Below are positions 30,445 through 39,707 of a DNA stretch of 64,000 nucleotides, in pieces. Under the pieces are notes generated by a model. That model searched no databases, was not told the DNA's origin, and was given only the letters and a program-made list of their open reading frames with translations. The stretch spans positions 62,001 through 126,000 of the forward strand of contig NZ_KQ130484.1 of NCBI RefSeq assembly GCF_001050375.1, in the 5' to 3' direction. This DNA is from Catenovulum maritimum (lineage in GTDB: Bacteria; Pseudomonadota; Gammaproteobacteria; Enterobacterales; Alteromonadaceae). The position numbers and the translations under genes are program-made. Position 1 is the stretch's first letter. Every line of letters begins with the position of its first letter.

Positions 30445-31257
30445 ATGGCTCATTACTTTGTCGGTGACATACAAGGTTGTTATAGCGAGTTAATGAGCTT
30501 GCTAGATAGAGTTAACTTTGAGCCGTCTACAGATACGCTCGTACCTGTCGGCGATTTAGTCGCAAGAGGTCCAGAATCTGAGTTAGTCGCCAGTTTAATG
30601 TTGAAACTGGGTGATGCGGTTAAGCCTGTATTGGGTAACCACGATTTACATTTATTATCTATTTACTCAGGCCTATATTCAGCGAAAAAAAACGATAAGC
30701 TTGAAGCATTATTAAATGCAGAGTTTATCGAAGATTATATAGATTGGCTTAGATTTCAGCCTTTAATTAGGTGTTTCCCCGAATTCAATTTAGTGACTTC
30801 TCATGCTGGTTTACACCCTGACTTATCACTCGATTTACATTTAAGCCTAGCTGACTCTGCACAACAAAAATTACGAGCGGATAACTATCAAGATTGGCTT
30901 AAAAAAATGTATGGCAATAAGCCAGATTGTTACAGCCAAGACTTATCTGATACTGATAAATTCAGATTAATCGTTAATATTACCACCAGAATGCGCTATT
31001 TAGATAAACGCAATCGTTTAGATTTTAAAGCCAAAATGCCAGTTGGTGAATCCCCTAAGTCTTTAACCCCTTGGTTTGAATGTTATGCAGAAAACACTAT
31101 GATGCCCAAAGTCATATTTGGTCATTGGGCTTCTTTGTTAGGGCAAACCAACCGTCAGTCAGTGATTGCTCTGGATACAGGCTGTGTTTGGGGAAATGAA
31201 CTCACTATGTATTGCGCTGAAAATCAAACTTATTATCGCAAAAGCGCATTAGCATAG
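30445..31257 (+). CDS. apaH: bis(5'-nucleosyl)-tetraphosphatase, symmetrical
   Basis: ApaH cleaves Ap4A and other dinucleoside polyphosphates into two ADP, and in E. coli removes Np4 caps from RNA. The metallophosphoesterase motifs GDIQGCY, GDLVARGPES and LGNHD are all present, as are downstream His residues (TSHAG, FGHWA). The length is 270 residues. It is the last gene of the lptD operon, 9 bases after apaG. The following sulfatase gene converges on it. Confidence 0.96.
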   Translation: MAHYFVGDIQGCYSELMSLLDRVNFEPSTDTLVPVGDLVARGPESELVASLMLKLGDAVKPVLGNHDLHLLSIYSGLYSAKKNDKLEALLNAEFIEDYIDWLRFQPLIRCFPEFNLVTSHAGLHPDLSLDLHLSLADSAQQKLRADNYQDWLKKMYGNKPDCYSQDLSDTDKFRLIVNITTRMRYLDKRNRLDFKAKMPVGESPKSLTPWFECYAENTMMPKVIFGHWASLLGQTNRQSVIALDTGCVWGNELTMYCAENQTYYRKSALA

Positions 31258-31287
31258 CGGTAATATTTGAATTATAAACGGCTGAAG

Positions 31288-32736
31288 TTAGTTAATGTCA
31301 GCTTCAATTGTTTTAATTTTCGCTTCTAGTTGATTCACTATATCTGGGTGCTTACTTATCAAGTTAACTTGTTCTGCTTCATCATAGGCTAAATTAAATA
31401 AATAAGCTTGATTGTTGCTCTTATGCTTACGTAAATTGACACCGCCTTTACGGATATATTTCCAATCACCTTCTCGAATACCTGCAATCATTTTAGACGA
31501 ACTATATATTATGCTGCGTTCAATTGACTCTTTAGGGTTTAGCAAATGTGGCGCTAGGTTTATACCATCTATTTTCACATTCGGTAATTCTGCTTTTGCA
31601 AAGTAAGCTAATGTTGGCATGAGATCTAAACTGCTGGCAAGTTGCTGACTGTTTGAATTTGGCTTTATCCTGTTTGGCCAGTAAAAAATGCCAGGGACTC
31701 GAACGCCACCTTCAAAGTTAGTAAATTTACCATCGCGTAAATGACCTGCTGAACCAGCATGATCTTTGTATCCAAGCCATGGACCGTTATCTGAAGCAAA
31801 TATAATGAGCGTGTTGTCAGCTAAGTTATTTCTTTCTAAATGTTTAGTTAAGCGGCCCATGTGCCAATCAATTTCTTCAATTACATCTCCATATAACCCC
31901 CGTGCACTTTTACCTTTAAATTGCTCAGAGGTAAACAAAGGCACGTGTGGCATTGCGGGTGTTAAGTAAATAAAGAAAGGCTTCTCATCTTGCTGCTCAA
32001 TAAATGAGATTGCTCTATCAAAAAAACGCTGGGTTAAACTTGATTGCTCAGCAGGGTATTCAACAATTAGGTTGCCTTCCATCAAAGGAACTAACTCTTT
32101 AATGCCTGCTTTCTTGATATTTGCCCGCTTTTTACGATTTTTCTCGACAAAGACTTGATCCGATTTTATTTTTTCTAAATTGTAATTTAGGTTTAGTTTT
32201 ATATTTTCAGCAAGTTTTTGTTTCGAACCTATATACATGTCATTGCTGTACGGCACGCCAAAATATTCATCAAAACCTTGGGCTATTGGTAAAGACGCTT
32301 CTAAATCACCTAAATGCCACTTGCCGTACATAGCTGTACTGTAACCAGATTTTTTAAGCATTTCAGCTAAGGTGATTTCATCTGGATTTAAGCCTTTGCT
32401 ATCGGGAAAATAAACGCCTGTTGTGCCATTTCGAGCACCTAGCCGGCCTGTTAGCAATGAAGCTCGAGAAGCGCTGCAAACAGATGATGCGACATAAAAA
32501 TTGTTAAAGCGGGCGCCTTGTTTCGCCATTCTATCCAAATTAGGCGTTTTAATTAATGGCGAACCGTAGCTAGATAAATCTTGGAAGCCTTGATCATCGG
32601 TGAAAACAATAATGATATTAGGCTTTTGAGCTGCATGATTTACTTGTGTTTTAGTTGTTTGATTTGTATTTAATGTGCCGCATGCAGACAAGAAAATAGT
32701 AAAAATGAGGCTGATTTTTTTAAGTGTATTTATCAT
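31288..32736 (-). CDS. type I sulfatase lipoprotein (S1 family)
   Basis: This sulfatase hydrolyses sulfate esters, most likely of marine polysaccharides. The formylglycine precursor is C87 in C-S-A-S-R91 followed by ASLLTGR. The calcium ligands D47-D48 (FTDDQG) and the FASDNGPW segment complete the site. The pentapeptide has Ala where most family members have Pro. The signal peptide ends in the lipobox LSAC (C19), so it is probably attached to a membrane and faces the periplasm or outside. The cysteine type needs a maturase (anSME or FGE); none is in the window. The target glycan cannot be read. It stands alone, convergent with apaH. Confidence 0.9.
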   Translation of the reverse strand: MINTLKKISLIFTIFLSACGTLNTNQTTKTQVNHAAQKPNIIIVFTDDQGFQDLSSYGSPLIKTPNLDRMAKQGARFNNFYVASSVCSASRASLLTGRLGARNGTTGVYFPDSKGLNPDEITLAEMLKKSGYSTAMYGKWHLGDLEASLPIAQGFDEYFGVPYSNDMYIGSKQKLAENIKLNLNYNLEKIKSDQVFVEKNRKKRANIKKAGIKELVPLMEGNLIVEYPAEQSSLTQRFFDRAISFIEQQDEKPFFIYLTPAMPHVPLFTSEQFKGKSARGLYGDVIEEIDWHMGRLTKHLERNNLADNTLIIFASDNGPWLGYKDHAGSAGHLRDGKFTNFEGGVRVPGIFYWPNRIKPNSNSQQLASSLDLMPTLAYFAKAELPNVKIDGINLAPHLLNPKESIERSIIYSSSKMIAGIREGDWKYIRKGGVNLRKHKSNNQAYLFNLAYDEAEQVNLISKHPDIVNQLEAKIKTIEADIN

Positions 32737-32976
32737 AGCTAGCTAACCATTTTGAGGTTTTTAAGACTTTTTAGGATAGCGTTAAAGACAAGGTTTAAAA
32801 ATGACAATATATCTCATTTTACTGGCACTTTTGGTCAGTATGATTAAAGAAACGTTAAGTAGTGCTTATTAAACATAATGATGCTTAAATATTAGAGAGG
32901 CAGCTTAATTTAGCGCGAATAACTTATTTTATAACTCAATTACTAGCTTAGTCGATTGAGCTATTACAGATAGTCC

Positions 32977-33000
32977 GCTCCAACTTAAAGAGGTTGGAGC
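32977..33000. repeat. perfect hairpin GCTCCAAC/GTTGGAGC
   Basis: GCTCCAAC (32977-32984) and GTTGGAGC (32993-33000) form an 8-bp stem with an eight-base loop, just beyond the stop codon of the small lipoprotein read leftward. A modest T-run (CCTTTTG) follows on the plus strand only. It may terminate transcription, but the direction is unclear. The rest of 32737-33026 shows nothing. Confidence 0.5.
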
Positions 33001-33026
33001 GCCTTTTGTTCGTTTATAACTAATCG

Positions 33027-33338
33027 CTATTTTGTTACTCTATCTTGGATAAATTTATCTATTTTTGGTTTTTGATTTTTCATTCTTTTGCCGCAGTCAT
33101 CATAGGATGATTCAGTATTTACAATTGCTGCAGCCGTTACTATTGCTAAGCCTAACTCTTCATTTTTGCTTGAGTCTACATCTTCAAGCCTTGAGTTTTT
33201 GTCTTTGGGCATTTTATAGCAATTGTGGAGTGGTGAATCTAATTCAGGTGTACCCTCAGAAACATAATTTACACTCGGCTTTTTAGCGCAAGCAGTTAGT
33301 GTTAATAACAGGCAAGTTGTCGTTAGGTAGTGTTTCAT
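33027..33338 (-). CDS. small lipoprotein of unknown function
   Basis: This 103-residue protein has a signal peptide (MKHYLTTTCLLLTLTAC) ending in a lipobox, LTAC with Cys at 17. The mature part is short and charged, with two further Cys (HNCYKMP and YDDCGKR) that could form a disulfide, and an Ala/Val-rich central stretch. I do not recognise a family. It stands alone upstream of the pyrB promoter region and diverges from it. Confidence 0.7.
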   Translation of the reverse strand: MKHYLTTTCLLLTLTACAKKPSVNYVSEGTPELDSPLHNCYKMPKDKNSRLEDVDSSKNEELGLAIVTAAAIVNTESSYDDCGKRMKNQKPKIDKFIQDRVTK

Positions 33339-33756
33339 TAATTTCCTTTATCCTTCATTTTTGATCTTCTATCCGTGTGCTGATTAAGTATTATCCTAGC
33401 TCAGTTCGGAAAAATTCGATAAATTAGTGATGCCTAATGTGACAGGTTTTGAATCAATTCGTTCCTTTTTGTTTGACGGTTTATTAATATTTCACCAGGG
33501 CTTTGGATAAGAAATTAGGTCATTTATCATGATATAAATCATCAACAAGCTACAGCATTTAAAATCAAATATGGTAACATAAGCCGCCTGTTTACTTGGT
33601 GGCAGTATGTGCGAATTATAAAGTTAATGGATGCACATTTTGACAAGCCAAATAAATCCAGTCTAATGATTTACTTAGTCCATACTGAGTTTAATTATCT
33701 ACAGATTCAGGCATATATTTTTCAGTCTAGTTTTTCGCAGCGATAAGGTGATTTTT
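33339..33756. other. 418-bp gap upstream of pyrB, with a candidate promoter
   Basis: I see no gene here. TTGACA (33640-33645) and TAATGA (33664-33669) with an 18-base spacer make a candidate pyrB promoter about 80 bases before the start. I see no leader peptide with a pyrimidine-rich terminator of the E. coli pyrL type. An imperfect palindrome around 33522-33540 (TTATCATGATATAA core) is of unknown meaning. Confidence 0.45.
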
Positions 33757-34779
33757 ATGTTTAAATTTGAAGGCGCTAATATTCTTTCGGTCAACCAATT
33801 TGATCGTGAAAGTATTGAATACATATTTAGAATAGCCGATACCATGCAGCCTTATGCTCACAGACAAAAACAAACCCGAGTATTAGACGGTGCCATTTTA
33901 GGTAACCTTTTCTTTGAAGCGAGCACAAGAACTCGAGTTAGCTTTGGTACTTCTTTTAACCTTTTAGGCGGCCATGTTCGAGAAACTGCAGGTGCAGGTA
34001 CTTCAGCGTTATCTAAAGGTGAATCTTTATTTGATACGGCTCGTGTTTTAAGTAGTTATAGTGATGTGATTGCAATGCGTCACCCTGATATAGGCTCAGT
34101 AGCCGAATTTGCAACAGGTAGCCGAGTGCCTGTTATTAATGGCGGTGACGGCGCCAACGAGCATCCAACTCAAGCTTTACTTGATTTATATACGATTAAA
34201 AAAGAACAACAAGCACACGGTGCGTCAATTGATGGCATGCATATCGCTATGGTCGGTGATTTAAAGCACGGTCGAACGGTTCATTCTTTATCTAAATTAC
34301 TTTGCTTACACAAAAATATAAAATTCACATTTATCGCACCTAAAGAGTTAGCAATGCCGACTGATATAGTCGATAAAATTGTTAGTGCAGGTCATGAGTG
34401 TGTTATTTCAGAGCAATTAGAAGGCCACTTAGATGCGGATATCGTTTATCAAACCCGTATCCAACAAGAGCGATTCCCAACAGAAGCTGAAGCAAACTTG
34501 TATCGTGGTCGTTTCCGTTTAAATCAAGCTATCTACACTCAGCACTGTAAATCTAACACTATTATAATGCATCCATTGCCACGTGATTCGCGTGCCGATG
34601 CGAACGAACTAGATAACGATTTAAATCTAAACCCTAACCTAGCTATTTTCCGTCAAGCCGATAATGGCGTATTAGTCAGAATGGCATTATTTGCGCTGAC
34701 ATTGGGTGTACAAGATGTGGTTAGTAAATACGAAACGCCAGTTCACTGGTATAGCAATAAAGGCAACACGGTAATTTAA
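33757..34779 (+). CDS. pyrB: aspartate carbamoyltransferase
   Basis: PyrB makes carbamoyl aspartate, the first committed step of pyrimidine synthesis. The carbamoyl-phosphate site STRTRVSFG and the segment [16 protein letters not shown] are intact. The C-terminal region (HPLPRDSR...[17 protein letters not shown]) matches aspartate rather than ornithine transcarbamylases. The ATG at 33757 has AAGG seven bases upstream; an in-frame GTG at 33748 overlaps that site and is less likely. No pyrI regulatory subunit follows. Instead hemL starts one base after the stop codon, an unusual pairing. Confidence 0.93.
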   Translation: MFKFEGANILSVNQFDRESIEYIFRIADTMQPYAHRQKQTRVLDGAILGNLFFEASTRTRVSFGTSFNLLGGHVRETAGAGTSALSKGESLFDTARVLSSYSDVIAMRHPDIGSVAEFATGSRVPVINGGDGANEHPTQALLDLYTIKKEQQAHGASIDGMHIAMVGDLKHGRTVHSLSKLLCLHKNIKFTFIAPKELAMPTDIVDKIVSAGHECVISEQLEGHLDADIVYQTRIQQERFPTEAEANLYRGRFRLNQAIYTQHCKSNTIIMHPLPRDSRADANELDNDLNLNPNLAIFRQADNGVLVRMALFALTLGVQDVVSKYETPVHWYSNKGNTVI

Positions 34780-34780
34780 T

Positions 34781-36067
34781 ATGACAATTTCAGAACAATT
34801 ATTTGCGCAAGCGCAGCAGCACATTCCGGGTGGCGTTAATTCTCCAGTTAGAGCTTTTAAAGGAGTTGGTGGCGATCCTATTTTTATTGATAAAGCAGAC
34901 GGTGCTTATTTATTTGATGTCGATGGCAAAAAATACATAGATTATGTTGGTTCTTGGGGACCTATGATTTTAGGTCATAACCATGCTGAAATTCGTCAAG
35001 CTGTTCATGAAGCGGTAGATAAAGGCTTAAGCTATGGCGCACCAACTCAAGCTGAAATCACTATGGCTGAGTTAGTAAAAAAAATTGTACCTTCAATGGA
35101 AAAAGTTCGTATGGTGAACTCAGGTACAGAAGCAACTATGACTGCTATTCGCCTTGCTCGTGGTTATACCGGCCGTAATAAATTATTGAAATTTGAAGGT
35201 TGTTACCATGGCCATGCGGATAGCTTATTAGTAAAAGCTGGTTCAGGTGCTTTAACCTTAGGTGTGCCTAACTCTCCGGGCGTACCTGCTGATTTCGCTA
35301 AACACACATTAACCGCTCAATTTAACGATTTAGACTCAGTTAGAGCATTATTCTCCGAATGTGGTGACGATATTGCTTGTATTATTGTTGAGCCTGTTGC
35401 CGGTAATATGAACTGTATCCCACCAAATGAAGGCTTTTTAGAAGGCTTACGTCAAATTTGTGATGAATCAGGTTCTGTACTTATTTTTGATGAAGTCATG
35501 ACTGGTTTTCGTGTGTCATTAAGTGGCGCGCAAGGTTATTACAATATCACGCCAGATTTAACTACTTTAGGTAAAGTCATTGGTGGTGGTATGCCAGTTG
35601 GTGCATTTGGCGGTAAAGCTGAAATCATGAACCATATCGCACCAGACGGTCCTGTTTATCAAGCGGGTACGCTTTCTGGAAACCCAATCGCTATGGCGGC
35701 AGGGATAAAAGCATTAACCTTATTAGCGGATAATGCTGAAGCTGTATATAGCAATATTACTGCACAAGCTGAGCAATTAGTAAAAGGTTTTAAAGCAGCT
35801 GCCGACTCTGCTGGTATTGCGTTAACCACAAATCAGGTTGGCGGTATGTTTGGTTTTTTCTTTACTGATGCAGAGCAAGTTACTAGCTATCAACAAGCAA
35901 CAGAATGCAATATTGAGCGTTTTCAGAAGTTTTATCACTTAATGTTAGATCAAGGTGTTTACCTAGCGCCTTCTGCGTTTGAAGCTGGCTTTACTTCTAC
36001 TGCGCATACACAAGCTGATATTGAAGCTACAATTAAAGCCGCTGAAATCGCATTCAGACAGCTTTAA
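34781..36067 (+). CDS. hemL: glutamate-1-semialdehyde 2,1-aminomutase
   Basis: HemL is the PLP enzyme that turns glutamate-1-semialdehyde into 5-aminolevulinate in the C5 heme route. The N-terminal [17 protein letters not shown], the PLP-Asp segment [10 protein letters not shown] and the Lys in [18 protein letters not shown] are all present. The length is 428 residues. It supplies the substrate that the porphobilinogen-to-porphyrinogen enzymes encoded at 9-11 kb later use. It is one base from pyrB, so the two are almost certainly cotranscribed, and a terminator follows. Confidence 0.97.
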   Translation: MTISEQLFAQAQQHIPGGVNSPVRAFKGVGGDPIFIDKADGAYLFDVDGKKYIDYVGSWGPMILGHNHAEIRQAVHEAVDKGLSYGAPTQAEITMAELVKKIVPSMEKVRMVNSGTEATMTAIRLARGYTGRNKLLKFEGCYHGHADSLLVKAGSGALTLGVPNSPGVPADFAKHTLTAQFNDLDSVRALFSECGDDIACIIVEPVAGNMNCIPPNEGFLEGLRQICDESGSVLIFDEVMTGFRVSLSGAQGYYNITPDLTTLGKVIGGGMPVGAFGGKAEIMNHIAPDGPVYQAGTLSGNPIAMAAGIKALTLLADNAEAVYSNITAQAEQLVKGFKAAADSAGIALTTNQVGGMFGFFFTDAEQVTSYQQATECNIERFQKFYHLMLDQGVYLAPSAFEAGFTSTAHTQADIEATIKAAEIAFRQL

Positions 36068-36090
36068 TCTGTACTAAACCGATAAAAAAT

Positions 36091-36135
36091 AAAACCTTGA
36101 GCATGTAAGGATTAACGGCTCAAGGTTTAGTTTTC
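36091..36135 (+). terminator. rho-independent terminator after hemL
   Basis: AAACCTTGAGC and GCTCAAGGTTT pair over 11 bp (about 36092-36102 and 36118-36128) with a 15-base loop, followed by AGTTTTC. It closes the pyrB-hemL unit. Confidence 0.7.
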
Positions 36136-36334
36136 TGAATTTTTCATTTAAAAAACTATATGGTTATGCGAGCGTGCATAGCAGCTAAATATAGCTTCAT
36201 TGATCATGCCTTTTAGCGTATTTTCAACTTCCCTATTTGATTGTATCAGCTAATATTTCCTAGCACTTAAATTAAAAATACTATGCCAATAAATACTTAC
36301 AAATTAAAAGGGTAAAGCTAAATTGATTTACTGC

Positions 36335-36348
36335 TTGATGTGGGTCAA
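36335..36348. promoter_or_regulatory. candidate FNR-type site upstream of nrdD
   Basis: TTGATGTGGGTCAA matches the FNR/Anr consensus TTGAT-N4-ATCAA with one mismatch in the second half. It lies 97 bases before the nrdD start and 26 bases before the first NrdR box. Anaerobic activation of a class III ribonucleotide reductase by an oxygen-sensing regulator makes functional sense. Confidence 0.6.
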
Positions 36349-36374
36349 GTGAGATTCTGTTGTCGATTGTTGCT

Positions 36375-36419
36375 TACTAGATATAGTGATTAACTCTATA
36401 AAAAATACTATATCTAGTA
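36375..36419. promoter_or_regulatory. tandem NrdR boxes upstream of nrdD
   Basis: Box 1 TACTAGATATAGT (36375-36387) and box 2 ACTATATCTAGTA (36407-36419) are exact reverse complements of each other and match the NrdR box pattern. Their centres are 32 bp apart, about three helical turns, the spacing known for cooperative NrdR binding. Box 2 ends 12 bases before the nrdD ATG, so bound NrdR would block the promoter. NrdR represses ribonucleotide reductase genes in response to nucleotide state. Confidence 0.8.
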
Positions 36420-36431
36420 ATAGGGGCGCTA

Positions 36432-38252
36432 ATGCAACATATATCACCATCACTGATCCAACATAAAACTCAATTTATTAAGCAATATGTGCAAGCAGAG
36501 AATGCGGCAGATGGCTCTAAATACGATGCTAATGCCAATGTAAATTGTAAGAATATTGCAACTCTAGAAAGCGAATTAAATAAGGACATCAATATAGCGG
36601 TAAATCGAGCATTATTGGTCGATAAAATTAATTCGGTCTTTGGCCAAGAGATGGCGGAGAGTTATCTTGCTGATTTAGAACAGCACTTAATATATTGTCA
36701 TGATGAGAGCTCGCTCAAGCCTTACTGTGTTAGTTTAACCTTGTATCCATTGTTGCTGGATGGTTTAACTCAACTCGGTGGTGAATCTAAAGCGCCCAAG
36801 CACTTAGAGTCTTTCTGTGGCTCGTTTATTAATTTAGTCTTTGCAGTGAGTGCGCAATTTGCTGGGGCTGTGGCAACGGTCGAATTTTTAACTTATTTTG
36901 ATTATTTTGCTCGTAAAGATTACGGTGAAAATTACCTAGAGCAGCATACGAAAACGATTATTGCGCACCTACAACATGTGGTTTATAGCTTAAATCAACC
37001 AGCTGCAGCACGTGGTTATCAGTCGGTTTTTTGGAATATAAGCTTGTTTTCTCGCACATTCGGCGAAGCCATGTTCGATAATTTTGTCTTTCCTTATGAT
37101 GAATCTAGCTCCTCAAAGACAAGCAATCACTGCCCAGATTGGACAAGTATACAAGCATTACAGGCTTTTTTTATGACTTGGTTTAATCAAGAAAGAACCA
37201 AAGCATTGTTAACTTACCCTGTCGTGACAGCTGCTATGTTGACAAATAACGGCGAAGTTGCGGATACCGAATTTGCTGATTTTTGCGCGGACCAAAATGC
37301 CCAAGGCAATAGCTTTTTTGTTTATATGTCGGATAGTCCTGATTCGTTAGCTTCATGTTGCCGCTTAAGGAATGAAGTACAAGATAACACATTTTCTTAT
37401 TCACTCGGAGCGGGTGGGGTTGCAACTGGCTCTATTAACGTAATGACGCTAAATATTAACCGTTTGACTCAATTAGGCTTAGATTTAACAGAGCAGGTTA
37501 ATAAAATTCATTGTTATCAGGTCGCTTACCGACAGTTAATTGAAGACTATCAAGCACATGGTTTGATGCCTGTATATGACGCTGGCTTTATTCAACTAGA
37601 TAAGCAATTTTTAACTATAGGTATAAATGGCATGGTTGAAGCTGCAGAGTCAGAAGGCATAGTCGCAGATAACAATGCGCGATACATAGATTTTGTCTCT
37701 GAAAAACTCCAAACCATATATCAGCAAAATAGACTGGCAAGTCGCAAGTGGGGTTATAAGTTCAACACAGAGTTTGTCCCAGCTGAGAATTTAGGGGTTA
37801 AAAATGCAAAATGGGATAAAGCCGATGGGTTAAAGGTTAATCGAGATTGCTACAACTCGTATTTTTATGCAGTTGAAGATGAAGATATTAATATGCTGGA
37901 TAAGTTTATTTTACATGGCAAAAAGTTAAATCGATTTTTAGATGGCGGTTCAGCCTTGCATTTAAATTTGGATGATTATCCAGATAAAGCACAATACCTC
38001 AAAATTTATCAAATCGCCGCCAGAACAGGATGTAATTATTGGACAACTAACATCAAGGTGACAGTATGTAATGACTGTCATTACATTGATAAGAGAACAG
38101 AATATGCCTGCACTCAATGTGGTTCAAAACAGATAACTTGGGCAACCCGTGTTATTGGCTATTTAAAGAAGGTATCTAGCTTTAGTTCGCCTAGGCAGCA
38201 GGAACACAAGTTAAGGCATTATCATATACAGCCGGTGAAACGAGCAAGCTAA
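36432..38252 (+). CDS. nrdD: anaerobic (class III) ribonucleoside-triphosphate reductase
   Basis: NrdD reduces ribonucleotides to deoxyribonucleotides without oxygen using a glycyl radical. The radical Gly is G576 in RVIGYL, active-site Cys candidates are C99 (KPYC) and C309/C310 (SCCRLRN), and a C-terminal zinc site is formed by C546-x2-C549 and C560-x2-C563. At 606 residues it is about 100 shorter than E. coli NrdD. The N-terminus does not look like an ATP-cone, so dATP feedback by that route is not expected. Upstream lie two NrdR boxes and an FNR-like site. Its activase NrdG is not adjacent; pdxH lies between on the other strand. Whether it uses formate or a redoxin as reductant cannot be read. 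Confidence 0.93.
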   Translation: MQHISPSLIQHKTQFIKQYVQAENAADGSKYDANANVNCKNIATLESELNKDINIAVNRALLVDKINSVFGQEMAESYLADLEQHLIYCHDESSLKPYCVSLTLYPLLLDGLTQLGGESKAPKHLESFCGSFINLVFAVSAQFAGAVATVEFLTYFDYFARKDYGENYLEQHTKTIIAHLQHVVYSLNQPAAARGYQSVFWNISLFSRTFGEAMFDNFVFPYDESSSSKTSNHCPDWTSIQALQAFFMTWFNQERTKALLTYPVVTAAMLTNNGEVADTEFADFCADQNAQGNSFFVYMSDSPDSLASCCRLRNEVQDNTFSYSLGAGGVATGSINVMTLNINRLTQLGLDLTEQVNKIHCYQVAYRQLIEDYQAHGLMPVYDAGFIQLDKQFLTIGINGMVEAAESEGIVADNNARYIDFVSEKLQTIYQQNRLASRKWGYKFNTEFVPAENLGVKNAKWDKADGLKVNRDCYNSYFYAVEDEDINMLDKFILHGKKLNRFLDGGSALHLNLDDYPDKAQYLKIYQIAARTGCNYWTTNIKVTVCNDCHYIDKRTEYACTQCGSKQITWATRVIGYLKKVSSFSSPRQQEHKLRHYHIQPVKRAS

Positions 38253-38267
38253 CAAAAACAACAGAAG

Positions 38268-38903
38268 CTAGACTAAACGGCTAATTTTCCAACCTGTTTT
38301 AGCGCAAAGTTGGTAACAAAGACGATCGTGTAACCTAGCTTCACCACCTTGCCAAAATTCAAAATAATGGGGCTTGATGATATACCCGCCCCAGTTATCA
38401 GGCATAGGAATTTGTTGGTTTAAAAACTTTTGTTTCATGTATTGGTATTGGTGCTTTAGGTACTGTTTAGAATCTGCAATTAAGCTGGTTGAATTAACCC
38501 AAGCGGTAAGCTGACTATTTCTTGGTCGAGTTTGGAAATACAGCTTTGCAAAATGAGTTGGTATTGGTTCGGCTATGCCTTTAATTCGAACTTGCCTGTC
38601 TAATGCGAGCCAAGGAAATAGCACAGACACCTTATTACTAAAACGTATATCTTGCGCCTTCTCACTATTCAAACTAGTGAAAAAAGTTAAGCCAGTTTGA
38701 TCTATTTGTTTGAGTAACACAACCCTAGCGCTTATTTCTAGTTCTGGGTTTAGAGTAGATAGCACCATAGCGTTTGCATCTTGAATCGGAAGTTCAATTG
38801 CTTGGTTTAACCAAGTGTCTAGTTGTTTTATCGGGTCAGGGGTGAGTTGGTTTTCGTTGAGTTGAGCAAATTGGTATTCACGCCTATCAGTAAATTGTTT
38901 CAT
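38268..38903 (-). CDS. pdxH: pyridoxamine/pyridoxine 5'-phosphate oxidase
   Basis: PdxH oxidises pyridoxine or pyridoxamine phosphate to pyridoxal phosphate with FMN. The C-terminal signature FWQGGEARLHDR is close to the family pattern FWQGGxxRLHDR, and ARVVLLKQID and KARDIRF-like segments form the FMN site. The length is 211 residues. It converges on nrdD with 15 bases between stops, and diverges from nrdG. Its promoter must lie in the 98-base gap to nrdG. Confidence 0.95.
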   Translation of the reverse strand: MKQFTDRREYQFAQLNENQLTPDPIKQLDTWLNQAIELPIQDANAMVLSTLNPELEISARVVLLKQIDQTGLTFFTSLNSEKAQDIRFSNKVSVLFPWLALDRQVRIKGIAEPIPTHFAKLYFQTRPRNSQLTAWVNSTSLIADSKQYLKHQYQYMKQKFLNQQIPMPDNWGGYIIKPHYFEFWQGGEARLHDRLCYQLCAKTGWKISRLV

Positions 38904-39001
38904 CGAATTAGTCCAGCATTTAAGGTGTGGTTAAGGCTAACTAAGCCAACGATTTACTGTGTTGATATAGAATAATGACTTGCGTTTATATAGGAATTTT
39001 T

Positions 39002-39454
39002 ATGTTTAATTATATATCGCCACCCCAGATTGTTTTGCAAGAAGTGCCAAGTGAAATCAGTTTATTATTCACTATTACAGGCTGTCGGTTAAATTGCCTT
39101 GGCTGCCATAGTCCAGAAATTCAAAATGCAAAATTTGGTACACCATTAAGCTGCGAGATATTTACTCAATGGATTGACAAATATCAGGCATTAATTAGTT
39201 GTGTCGTTTTTTTTGGTGGAGAGTGGCAGAGCCAAAGATTAATTGAGCTACTCAAAATTAGCCAAGGATATAAATTGAAAACCTGTTTATATACAGGCAA
39301 AGAAAAAGTAAGCCAAGCTATCATAGCACACTTGGATTACCTTAAATTGGGTCCTTGGGTTGAGAGTTTGGGCGGGTTGGAAAGCTCAAACACAAATCAA
39401 CGCATGTTCAACGTTAAAACCGGTGAGTTACTTAATGTTAGATTTTTGCGATAA
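39002..39454 (+). CDS. nrdG: anaerobic ribonucleotide reductase activating protein
   Basis: NrdG is the small radical SAM activase that generates the glycyl radical on NrdD. The iron-sulfur motif is C28-x3-C32-x2-C35 (GCRLNCLGCHSPE). The length is 150 residues from the ATG at 39002. An upstream ATG at 38975 has no ribosome binding site, while TAGGA lies six bases before 39002, so the shorter form is preferred. It has the size of known NrdG proteins and only one 4Fe-4S cluster motif. It is separated from nrdD by pdxH but is almost certainly its partner. Confidence 0.9.
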   Translation: MFNYISPPQIVLQEVPSEISLLFTITGCRLNCLGCHSPEIQNAKFGTPLSCEIFTQWIDKYQALISCVVFFGGEWQSQRLIELLKISQGYKLKTCLYTGKEKVSQAIIAHLDYLKLGPWVESLGGLESSNTNQRMFNVKTGELLNVRFLR

Positions 39455-39675
39455 AGAGAGAGATTTTTCATGCTTTGATATCGCAAGGCGGCCAGTCATG
39501 TCAGTTAGCGATATTATTAATCAAACAAACAAGGAAGTAGATAATTGGCAATGAGTTTAAGTTATTGAAATGCTGCTTTTTAGGTGTAACTTTCTGCACC
39601 TTTCAATCTTATAGCGAGACCTCTACTAAACAGCTTCCTACTATGTGGCACGTAACTGGATTTTAGTTCTGGTAT

Positions 39676-39703
39676 GCCCATGCTTGAGAAAGCAAGTATG
39701 GGC
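39676..39703. terminator. strong stem-loop downstream of the SF1 helicase gene
   Basis: GCCCATGCTTG (39676-39686) pairs with CAAGTATGGGC (39693-39703) with one G-U and a six-base loop. It lies just past the stop of the leftward helicase gene. No T-run follows on the minus strand, so termination efficiency is unclear. The stretch from nrdG to here (39455-39675) shows no gene. Confidence 0.5.
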
Positions 39704-39707
39704 TAGA

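Noticed and set aside
33757-34779. Ornithine carbamoyltransferase (argF) assignment
   Set aside because: STRTR and HPTQ are shared, but the C-terminal segment [17 protein letters not shown] and the ANELDNDL region fit aspartate carbamoyltransferase.
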